This document shows, in pieces, positions 57,071 through 64,000 of a stretch of 64,000 nucleotides of DNA (positions are counted from its first letter, which is position 1; each line of letters starts with the position of its first letter). The notes beneath the pieces were generated by a model, which did not search any database, had not been told where the DNA came from, and saw nothing but the letters and a program-made list of their open reading frames with translations. Source of the DNA: Anaerolineales bacterium (GTDB lineage Bacteria; Chloroflexota; Anaerolineae; Anaerolineales; Villigracilaceae); the NCBI GenBank assembly GCA_015075725.1, contig JABTTV010000001.1:372001-436000 (forward strand). The letters are read 5' to 3'. The position numbers were made by a program, and so were the translations under genes.

Positions 57071-59755
57071 CTATTTCAACTGCGCTTTGATCTTCTCGGC
57101 AGTCTCTTTGTATGCGTTTAACTTGTCGCGTTCTTTTTGCACCAAGGCGGGCGGAGCCTTTTGGGCGAAGTCACCGTTGAGCAGATTCTCCAAGCGTTGA
57201 ATGTGAGACCCGGCTTCCTTGAGTTCTTTTTCGAGGCGGGTCTTTTCACTGGCGAGGTCGACCATGCCTGCGAGAGGGAGGTAGATCTCCACTGAGCCAA
57301 CCACGAGGGCAGCGGAGTCGGCAGGCTTGTCCTTCAATGAAGAGTTAATAGTGAAGAGTTTATGGTCGAGTCCCGCAAGCGAGGCGATGACTTTGGATTG
57401 CTCATCGAGCAAGTTTGCTTTGGCTCCGGCGGAAATAGACGCAGCGATCTTCCTGGAGGGCGCCACGTTCTTTTCGGCGCGCAGGTTGCGGATGGAGCGC
57501 ACGATCTCTTGAATGAGTTCGAAGTCTGCGATCTTTTCCGCTTCCCAGCCTTCGGCCTGACGCGGCGTGGGCCATCTTGCGACGATCAACGCCTCCGGCT
57601 GGGACTTGTGCAAATCATGCAGGGGTGAATCGCGCAACGCAGACCGAAGGTGTCCCCAAATCTCTTCAGTCACGAACGGAGTGAAGGGATGCAAGAGACG
57701 CAGCGTCATATCGAACACGCGCGCAAGCGTGATCGTGGTTTGGTGCTTCGTCGCATCATCCTGTAATTGGCCTTTCGCCACTTCCACATACCAGTCGGCA
57801 AAATCGGACCAAAGGAAATCGTAAATTTGCTGACCAGCCTGCCCGTATTGGAAATTCTGGAACTGCCGCTCCACATCACGAATGAGGTTTTGCAGGCGCG
57901 CCCAAATCCAGGAGTCTGCCAGGGTGTAGTCACCAGGCTCGGCACCGGGTTGAAGCGTGTTGATCGCGTTGATCACGAACCGTCCCGCGTTCCAAACCTT
58001 GTTGGCGAAGTTGCGGTTCGATTCCACTTTCTTGACAGAAAGATTCATGTCGTTGCCGGGTGTCGCGCCCACCAACAGGGTGAAGCGAAGCGCGTCTGTG
58101 CCGAGTTCATCCATGACAACAAGCGGATCGATCACATTGCCGTACGTCTTGGACATTTTGCGTCCGTGTTCGTCGCGGATCAAACCATGCAGGTACACGG
58201 TGTGGAAGGGAGCCACGCCGGTATATTCCAAACCGCTCATGATCATGCGCGCCACCCAGAAGAACAAAATGTCGTAGCCCGTTTCCATATAGGAAGTAGG
58301 GTAGAAGTATTTTAGGTCTGGCGTTTCATCGGGCCAGCCGAGCGTGGAGAAGGGCCACAAGCCAGATGAGAACCACGTGTCAAGCACGTCCTCGTCTTGA
58401 TGGATATCCTTCGAGCTGCAGGTGCCGCACTGCGTCGGGTCTTCACGTGTACAAGTCATGTGTCCCTCGGGGCAATACCACACAGGGATGCGATGTCCCC
58501 ACCACAACTGGCGGCTGATGCACCAATCCTTGATATTCTCGAGCCAATTGAAATAGATCTTCTCGAAGCGTTCCGGCACGATCTTGATGCGCCCGTCCTT
58601 TACGGCTTCGAGCGCGGCTTTCGCCAGCGGTTCGATCTGCACGAACCACTGCTCGGAGATCATCGGTTCGACGATCTCGCCTCCGCGTTGTGACCTTGGG
58701 ATGGTCGTGCGGTACGGTTCTGTCTTGATGACAAGCCCCGCCTCGTTCATATCCGCCCAGAGTTGTTTCCGCGCTTCGAAGCGGTCCAAGCCGTGATATT
58801 TCCCGCCATTCTCGTTCACTTTGGCTTCTTCATCCAAAATGGAAATGATTGGCAGGTTGTGTTTGTGCGCTATCGCGTAATCGTTCGGGTCGTGACCAGG
58901 CGTGATCTTCAACGCGCCGGTTCCGAATTCCATGCTCACGTATTCGTCGCCGATGATGGGGATTTCACGTCCGAGCATGGGCACGATGGCGGTCTTGCCG
59001 ATGAACTTCTTGTAGCGTTTGTCTTCAGGGTGAACAGCCACCGCCGTATCGCCCAAGATGGTTTCAGGGCGAATCGTTGCTACAGGGATATAGACCTCAG
59101 AGGTCTCCTTCACCATGTATTTGAAATAATACAACGTGGCATCCTCCTCGGAGTATTCCACTTCGAGGTCAGAAACGGCCGTTTTGAGTCCAGGCGACCA
59201 GTTGATGAGGCGCGGTCCGCGGTAGATAAGTCCTTTCTCAAACAGGCGCACGAACGCCTCGCGGACGGCACGGCTTAGCCCATCGTCCAGGGTGAAGCGT
59301 TCACGGTCCCAGTCACAGGATGCGCCGAGGCGTCGAATCTGGGTGGTGATGATGCTTCCGTATTTCTTTTTCCACTCCCAGGTGCGTTTGAGGAATTCCT
59401 CACGCCCAAGTTCTTCGCGAGTCACCTCCTCGGTTCTCAACAGGTTTTGTTCCACCATCAACTGCGTGGCGATGCCTGCGTGATCCGTGCCGGGAACCCA
59501 AAGCGTGGAGTAGCCCTTCATGCGGTGATAGCGGATCATCAGGTCTTCCACGCTGACGAACATGGCATGACCGAGATGTAGTTCACCGGTCACGTTCGGC
59601 GGCGGGATGGAGATGACGAACGGCTCAACGTTTGGGTCGAAGCCCGGTTTATTCGGATCATTCCACGGCTTGAAATATCCGCCCGCCTCCCACATGGCAT
59701 AGATGCGCGACTCGGTCGATTTGAAGTCGTAGGCTTTCGGTAATTCCTTGGTCAT
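57071..59755 (-). CDS. valS: Valyl-tRNA synthetase
   Basis: The protein has 894 residues, normal for ValRS. The HIGH-type motif is PPPNVTGELHLGHAM and the KMSKS motif is GRKMSKTYGN. The editing domain and the C-terminal coiled coil (about 830-894) are present. A zinc-type cluster CPEGHMTCTREDPTQCGTC lies in the catalytic part. It charges tRNA-Val. It is the second gene of a T-box-controlled operon, its ATG overlapping the stop of the DinB-like gene. Confidence 0.97.
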   Translation of the reverse strand: MTKELPKAYDFKSTESRIYAMWEAGGYFKPWNDPNKPGFDPNVEPFVISIPPPNVTGELHLGHAMFVSVEDLMIRYHRMKGYSTLWVPGTDHAGIATQLMVEQNLLRTEEVTREELGREEFLKRTWEWKKKYGSIITTQIRRLGASCDWDRERFTLDDGLSRAVREAFVRLFEKGLIYRGPRLINWSPGLKTAVSDLEVEYSEEDATLYYFKYMVKETSEVYIPVATIRPETILGDTAVAVHPEDKRYKKFIGKTAIVPMLGREIPIIGDEYVSMEFGTGALKITPGHDPNDYAIAHKHNLPIISILDEEAKVNENGGKYHGLDRFEARKQLWADMNEAGLVIKTEPYRTTIPRSQRGGEIVEPMISEQWFVQIEPLAKAALEAVKDGRIKIVPERFEKIYFNWLENIKDWCISRQLWWGHRIPVWYCPEGHMTCTREDPTQCGTCSSKDIHQDEDVLDTWFSSGLWPFSTLGWPDETPDLKYFYPTSYMETGYDILFFWVARMIMSGLEYTGVAPFHTVYLHGLIRDEHGRKMSKTYGNVIDPLVVMDELGTDALRFTLLVGATPGNDMNLSVKKVESNRNFANKVWNAGRFVINAINTLQPGAEPGDYTLADSWIWARLQNLIRDVERQFQNFQYGQAGQQIYDFLWSDFADWYVEVAKGQLQDDATKHQTTITLARVFDMTLRLLHPFTPFVTEEIWGHLRSALRDSPLHDLHKSQPEALIVARWPTPRQAEGWEAEKIADFELIQEIVRSIRNLRAEKNVAPSRKIAASISAGAKANLLDEQSKVIASLAGLDHKLFTINSSLKDKPADSAALVVGSVEIYLPLAGMVDLASEKTRLEKELKEAGSHIQRLENLLNGDFAQKAPPALVQKERDKLNAYKETAEKIKAQLK

Positions 59756-60216
59756 ATCTTCTCCTTGGCACGTTTGGACGCCCAGTTCAATTTTGCGTCT
59801 GTCGCGCTCAGTCTTTGATATAGTTCGCCTGTATGGTGTTGAATGTGGCGGATGTTGTAAATCTGTAACTCCAGTTTGTTTGCAAGAGCACCGGCGGCTC
59901 CTGTTTTTTCTTCCAAATCCATGAGCGGAATCTGTTCGAGGACATCCCGCTCAACTTGTGCAAGTTTTTCGAGGATCTCAACCTTCGTGAATGGAACACC
60001 GGTGTTCGAGTGGGGACGCTGTTCCCAGCGAGGATAACCTTTCTCTTTGGCTTTCAGGTATTGGTGAGCGAACCGCAAGGTGTGATAGGCAACATACCAG
60101 AACTTATCCTTGTCGCGTTTAGCGTCCCATACCGCGGGCGGGCATTGAACGACTGCCTGCTTGAACATGGCAAGCGCGGCAAGATATTGGGATTGTAGGA
60201 TCGGTTTGACCTTCAT
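59752..60216 (-). CDS. DinB-like four-helix protein, first gene of the T-box operon
   Basis: The protein has 154 residues. Predicted four helices carry His residues in AYHTLRFAHQYL and IQHHTGELYQRL, where DinB/YfiT proteins bind metal. Members are metal-dependent thiol or other transferases of mostly unknown role. It lies directly after the T-box leader and overlaps valS by 4 bases. It is therefore expected to be induced by uncharged tRNA. Confidence 0.78.
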   Translation of the reverse strand: MKVKPILQSQYLAALAMFKQAVVQCPPAVWDAKRDKDKFWYVAYHTLRFAHQYLKAKEKGYPRWEQRPHSNTGVPFTKVEILEKLAQVERDVLEQIPLMDLEEKTGAAGALANKLELQIYNIRHIQHHTGELYQRLSATDAKLNWASKRAKEKI

Positions 60217-60231
60217 ACTCTATCCTTAAAC

Positions 60232-60486
60232 AAAAACGCTTCGTCCATTATGAGGACGAAGCATCTGTGCTCCGCGGTACCACCTCGGTTTCCCATCAAG
60301 GATGAGACACTCATTTACCGACAATCATCGGTCTTTGCTGTAACGGGCAACCCCGTGCCGGTCTACTTTCGCGCTGATTTCTTCGGCAAGTCAACTCAGA
60401 CGACTTCGGCGCTGTTTGCCTGTGGAGACTTCCACCTTGCATCTCCTTCTCTATCAGGAAACCTTACGCATACTACTTCTGAATGG
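60232..60486 (-). promoter_or_regulatory. T-box leader of the dinB-like/valS operon
   Basis: On the minus strand the antiterminator motif aggtggtaccgcgg (60272-60285) is the classic T-box. It is followed by a terminator, gcttcgtcc/ggacgaagc (60238-60262), and a T-run. A stem I closed by ctgat/atcag with a kink-turn-like agagaaggag lies upstream. Uncharged tRNA, presumably tRNA-Val, would favour the antiterminator. I could not fix the specifier codon by eye. Confidence 0.93.
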
Positions 60487-60491
60487 CTGAG

Positions 60492-60520
60492 ATTATATGC
60501 AGGAGGGCGGGAAACGTCAA
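60492..60520 (-). promoter_or_regulatory. Promoter of the T-box operon
   Basis: On the minus strand TTGACG (60515-60520), a 17-base spacer and TATAAT (60492-60497) lie just before the T-box leader. Confidence 0.88.
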
Positions 60521-60608
60521 GAATAAGGAAAAGTAACATATGACGTGACGTTGCGATACATTCACGATGCTATACTTGCTCCATCCCAACACAAGGATTT
60601 TCCACATC

Positions 60609-61370
60609 ATGCTCACACCTCTTGACTATATCTTCGCTGCCATTGCCGCGCTTGCGGCTGGAGCGGTCAATGCCCTCGCTGGCGGCGGGACGCTCATCAC
60701 TTTCCCTGTGCTGACCTTTCTGGGCGTGCCCGCAGTCTCTGCTAATGTCACGAACACGGTGGCTCTCTGTCCCGGCTATTTCGGCGGGACGATGGCGCAG
60801 GCGAACGATTTGCGCGATCAGAAAAACCGATTGTGGCTTTTGATGCCTGGCAGTGTCATCGGCGGCGTGGTTGGCGGATTCTTACTTTTGCAAACGGGCG
60901 AAAAATTATTCACAGAACTCGTCCCCTATTTAATCCTTCTGGCTTGTGCTTTGCTTGCAATTCAAGACCCCGTCCGAGCGTGGCTGACCCGGCGCATGGC
61001 GGAGGGACAGGGCGCGAAACTGGAGGAAATGTCCTGGCTCCCGGTGGGACTCGCCTCCATCTACGGCGGGTATTTCGGTGCAGGTTTGAGCGTGATCGTC
61101 CTTTCGGCTTTGGGACTCACCCTCGAAGATTCTCTCACTCGGCTCAACGCTTTGAAACAAGCGGTTGCCTTTGCTGTAAATATCGCAGCAGCGATTTTCT
61201 TTTTATTCTCTGGTCACGTATTGTGGACGGTCGCCCTGGTGATGGCAGTAGGCGCTCTCATCGGCGGCAACCTGGGCGGACGACTGGCTGGCAAGATCAA
61301 ACCGTCCACACTGCGGTGGACGGTGGTGACGATCGGCGTCATTGTAGCGATCATTTATTTTGTGAGGTAG
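60609..61370 (+). CDS. TauE/SafE-family permease
   Basis: The protein has 253 residues and about eight membrane segments in two repeats. The family pattern is [19 protein letters not shown] in the first and [20 protein letters not shown] in the second. Members export sulfite, sulfoacetate or other organosulfur anions; the substrate here is unknown. The ATG at 60609 fits the hydrophobic start; an in-frame start at 60567 adds 14 residues and lies in the promoter region. Confidence 0.88.
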   Translation: MLTPLDYIFAAIAALAAGAVNALAGGGTLITFPVLTFLGVPAVSANVTNTVALCPGYFGGTMAQANDLRDQKNRLWLLMPGSVIGGVVGGFLLLQTGEKLFTELVPYLILLACALLAIQDPVRAWLTRRMAEGQGAKLEEMSWLPVGLASIYGGYFGAGLSVIVLSALGLTLEDSLTRLNALKQAVAFAVNIAAAIFFLFSGHVLWTVALVMAVGALIGGNLGGRLAGKIKPSTLRWTVVTIGVIVAIIYFVR

Positions 61371-61407
61371 CCCAGAGCCCGCATCCGCCATTGAATAAAA
61401 CAACAGG

Positions 61408-62310
61408 TTATCTGCCGGAACTATCCGACCAGTTGGGCGCGATGTCTGTTGAGGGTTGGCGCGGATTTGCATGTTGTCCTTGTGTATGATTTCGATGCCA
61501 GTTTCTCAGAACCAGATACGCAACCGGCAGGCTGATTCCCAGCCCCGAGAGGCGGATGTTCCTTCGATCCGAAAGGTGCAAGGCGATGAAGTAATGTTTC
61601 CCGTTCCGGCTCTGGGTATAACTCAATTGGACCTGGGAAATCTCATCCGCGCGGAGGTTTCTTTCACGGAAGAGATATTTCAGATTCATCACGTTCCCTT
61701 CGAGGATCAAGGAACGCGGCACAGATAAGACTGTTCCGCCGAGAATAAAGGCCACGACCACAAATACGAGCAGGGGCAAATATTCGATTGCGGAAACATC
61801 GGGCGAATCCATCGTTGCAACAACGAAAATTACGGAGACTCCCAAAATAACCCCTACAACCAGGAACATCATCACAAAAGCGCCGAGCCCGCGCTTCATC
61901 TCGTCGTATTCGTTTGGGTTGAACAGGTCAGGACGTTTCGTGCCGATGAACTCCACGATTTCTTCGTATCCCGGCACCTGCGGTCTGACAGCCAGGGTTA
62001 CATCTTCGTCCTGGTTGTGAAGTTTGAGCGTATATCCTCTGCCCGAAGCGCGGCTGATCTCCGTCCAACGCAGGGATTTCGCGCCAAGTAGGTTCTGAAC
62101 CGTGATCTCATCATCAGAAAGGGTGATCTTTAATATTTGTGTGGCAAAGATGCCCGCAAAGAGGACGAGCCCTATCAACGCATAAGGCGCAGCGAATGCG
62201 ATCGCTTCAGAACCCAACGCAAACCAAATTCCGCCAAACAAAATAACGATCATAAGAATAACAATGACGATCAAGGCGGGAGAAGTTCTATACACGCGTG
62301 GTTCCTTCAT
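61408..62310 (-). CDS. Membrane protein with two PH-like (bPH) domains
   Basis: The protein has 300 residues. Two pairs of membrane segments (about 12-57 and 142-195) alternate with beta-rich parts. These read ITLSDDEITVQNLLGAKSLRW and LILEGNVMNLKYLFRERNLRADEI, which look like bacterial PH-type domains. No function is established. A gaggag ribosome site precedes the ATG. Confidence 0.65.
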   Translation of the reverse strand: MKEPRVYRTSPALIVIVILMIVILFGGIWFALGSEAIAFAAPYALIGLVLFAGIFATQILKITLSDDEITVQNLLGAKSLRWTEISRASGRGYTLKLHNQDEDVTLAVRPQVPGYEEIVEFIGTKRPDLFNPNEYDEMKRGLGAFVMMFLVVGVILGVSVIFVVATMDSPDVSAIEYLPLLVFVVVAFILGGTVLSVPRSLILEGNVMNLKYLFRERNLRADEISQVQLSYTQSRNGKHYFIALHLSDRRNIRLSGLGISLPVAYLVLRNWHRNHTQGQHANPRQPSTDIAPNWSDSSGR

Positions 62311-62429
62311 ATGGGCTCCTCGTTACCACAGATTAAAGATTCGACACAGGGTAAATATACGACATCAGGGAAAGAAACGATATGCCTCCTTCTTCCCCTT
62401 TACAGCCCCAGACCCTGTATAATTGAACT

Positions 62430-63743
62430 ATGTCCATGAACGACGAGCCGGTCCTGCCCCTGCCTCCGAAAGAAGAATCAACGATTCCGCAGCCGCCGCG
62501 CAGAAGGCGCACAACACGAAGATCGCATATACCGACGGATGCCGAAGGCCAGGCGGAATTGATCGCATCGCTGGCTCGACGGGCATACCCGTCCTGGGAG
62601 TTGTTCATATTTTCATTGATATGCGGGGCGATCCTGGGGCTTGGCTACCTGCTCGATTCGCAGGCGGTTTTGTTGTTCGGGATCCTTGTTGCGCCGCTCA
62701 TGACACCCTGGGTGGGATTTTTACTCGCTCTCCTCACCGGTTCGCTGCGATTCATGTTCGAAACACTGATGGCGTTATTCATCAGCATTCTATTCGTTTT
62801 TATCGGGGGCCTGCTCACCGGCTTTGCCGCCCTTCCCTTTATGCCGCAGACTTTCGATAACGTTTTTCTTCACTCCCGGCTGTGGATCCCCGAACTGGTT
62901 GTCTTTGCTCTCGGGGCAATCACTCTCGTCATTTCATTTGCGCGTTCCGAAGACCGTCCCTTTCTGCCAAGTGTGATCGTCGCTTATGCGTTCTACCTGC
63001 CTGTCAGCGCCGCGGCATTCGGCATCGGTTCCGGCTTGCCCGACGTTTGGATTCAAGGACTGTTGGTCTTTGCCGCACATTTTGCGCTCACAGGAATTCT
63101 TGGTCTCATCACTCTCTTCGTGCTTCGATTACGCCCCTCGGTAGGCGGATTTATCTTGAGCGGACTCATGCTCGTCCTCTTTGCCGGAACCCTTGCCGTC
63201 CTCGCTGCATCCGGCACCCCGTTCAGGGCAGAACCGGCGATTTCTCAATCCACCCCCACGAATCAGATTTCGTCGGCTCCTTCCTTGAGCCCGAGCCTGA
63301 CTCCCACGTCCAAATCGAATCAAACGCCTACAAGAGGTCCCGCCACACGGACGCCGACACCGAATGAAATCGCCTCTGAGGATGTCACTCCCAGTCCCGT
63401 TCCGTTAACCCTTGAGATCACCCTTCCTCCCACGGAAACACCGACCATCACACTCACCATCCAGCCCACCCCGACATATGGAAAGGTTGCCGCGAGTGAA
63501 GGTGGAGGCGCGAACCTGCGCGATGCGCCGGGCGGAAACTACGTCATGACACTTCTCAACGGCACCATCGTCGAAACCTATTCGGAATTCCAGATCGTGA
63601 ACGGAAGCACCTGGGTGAAGGTGTACGCCCTCATCAATGGGCAGCGCATCGAAGGCTGGCTATTGGAGTCGGTGATCGCATATGCCACGCCCGCCCCGAA
63701 TTTCAGCCCATCGTCCACACCGACAGTCACCCCTAATCCATAA
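62430..63743 (+). CDS. DUF389 membrane protein fused to an SH3-like domain
   Basis: The protein has 437 residues. A basic N-terminus precedes six or seven membrane segments (about 55-270), with the DUF389 hallmark FGILVAPLMTPWVGFLLAL. A Thr/Pro/Ser-rich linker (about 275-350) leads to an SH3b domain: GGGANLRDAPGGNYVMTLLNG with GSTWVKVYALINGQRIEGWL. The SH3 part is expected outside the cell, where it could bind the envelope. TATAAT (62418-62423) ends 6 bases before the ATG with no ribosome site. Confidence 0.85.
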   Translation: MSMNDEPVLPLPPKEESTIPQPPRRRRTTRRSHIPTDAEGQAELIASLARRAYPSWELFIFSLICGAILGLGYLLDSQAVLLFGILVAPLMTPWVGFLLALLTGSLRFMFETLMALFISILFVFIGGLLTGFAALPFMPQTFDNVFLHSRLWIPELVVFALGAITLVISFARSEDRPFLPSVIVAYAFYLPVSAAAFGIGSGLPDVWIQGLLVFAAHFALTGILGLITLFVLRLRPSVGGFILSGLMLVLFAGTLAVLAASGTPFRAEPAISQSTPTNQISSAPSLSPSLTPTSKSNQTPTRGPATRTPTPNEIASEDVTPSPVPLTLEITLPPTETPTITLTIQPTPTYGKVAASEGGGANLRDAPGGNYVMTLLNGTIVETYSEFQIVNGSTWVKVYALINGQRIEGWLLESVIAYATPAPNFSPSSTPTVTPNP

Positions 63744-63829
63744 ATCATCGCGTTATCGGCGTTCTCTCACGCCACTGATCGAAGCCGCGCGTTGGAGAAC
63801 GCGCTCTACCCAACTTTCAAGGAGCAACA

Positions 63830-64000
63830 ATGCCCATTCATTTCGGCACCGACGGCTGGCGCGCCGTCATCTCGGATAGCTTCACCTTCAGCAACCTACG
63901 CATGGTCTCCCAAGCCATCGCCGATGCTGTGGCATCGGACCATTGGGACAAATCCGACTCGGTGGATGAGAAAAAGATCGTCATCGGTTTCGATACCCGT
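63830..64000 (+). CDS. Phosphohexomutase (phosphoglucomutase/phosphomannomutase family), 5' end only
   Basis: The first 57 residues are present. They read MPIHFGTDGWRAVIS and end KKIVIGFDTR, the start of the alpha-D-phosphohexomutase domain I. An aaggag ribosome site lies 6-8 bases before the ATG. The active-site Ser and the rest are outside the window, so glucose, mannose or glucosamine specificity is unknown. Confidence 0.9.
   Translation, partial: MPIHFGTDGWRAVISDSFTFSNLRMVSQAIADAVASDHWDKSDSVDEKKIVIGFDTR

Overview
The window reads as one chromosomal segment of a free-living bacterium, most likely a member of the Chloroflexota, class Anaerolineae. That placement is an inference. It rests on moderate GC, a truncated NBR1-like Ig domain, many small lipoproteins with Thr/Pro-rich linkers, a RibX/RibY transporter under an FMN riboswitch, and many short palindromic intergenic repeats. 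No rRNA, CRISPR array or replication origin was found. One tRNA, tRNA-Asn(GTT), is present.

Layout. 1-6.9 kb: end of a secreted Ig-domain protein, an SLC13-type permease, CoA-binding protein, HtpG and two lipoproteins. 7-10.8 kb: serine synthesis, with divergent serC and serA-DUF1015. 10.8-14.8 kb: an alpha/beta hydrolase, a complete 1402-bp insertion sequence with a 15-bp target duplication, then a membrane protein and a lytic transglycosylase behind a promoter carrying two LexA-like boxes. 14.8-18.9 kb: a two-component system, a pseudouridine synthase, a TsnR-like 23S rRNA methyltransferase and the tRNA. 18.9-24.6 kb: a long minus-strand housekeeping block rpsB-tsf / pyrH-frr-uppS-cdsA-glpX. 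26.3-32.6 kb: a MarR regulator with a palindromic operator, then a heterodimeric ABC exporter and an MFS transporter. 32.6-41.6 kb: NUDIX, HAD, a GAF-PAS kinase, an MBL-fold protein with asparaginase and an orphan NitT/TauT-type ATPase, holB and rsgA. 41.7-50 kb: a lipoprotein PBP with maf, purine salvage and GMP synthesis (xpt, guaA), folK and a YbaK-type deacylase. 50-52.5 kb: an accessory patch with an AT-rich decayed gene, a lipoprotein gene broken by one amber codon, and a HEPN/MNT pair. 52.5-60.5 kb: nth, ribXY with its FMN riboswitch, a SLOG-type protein, and a T-box-controlled dinB-like/valS operon. 60.6-64 kb: a TauE-type permease, a PH-domain membrane protein, a DUF389-SH3 fusion and the start of a phosphohexomutase.

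Regulation is unusually legible. Several sigma70-type promoters have 17-bp spacers and near-consensus hexamers. Three RNA or operator systems can be read directly: the FMN riboswitch, the T-box and the MarR palindrome. A -10-like hexamer also recurs 5-8 nt upstream of the ATG of genes that lack a Shine-Dalgarno sequence, which suggests common leaderless transcription.

The best candidates for new biology are the LexA-box-controlled membrane protein/transglycosylase pair, the DUF1015 protein as the missing last enzyme of serine synthesis, ribXY without an adjacent ATPase, and the amber-interrupted lipoprotein.
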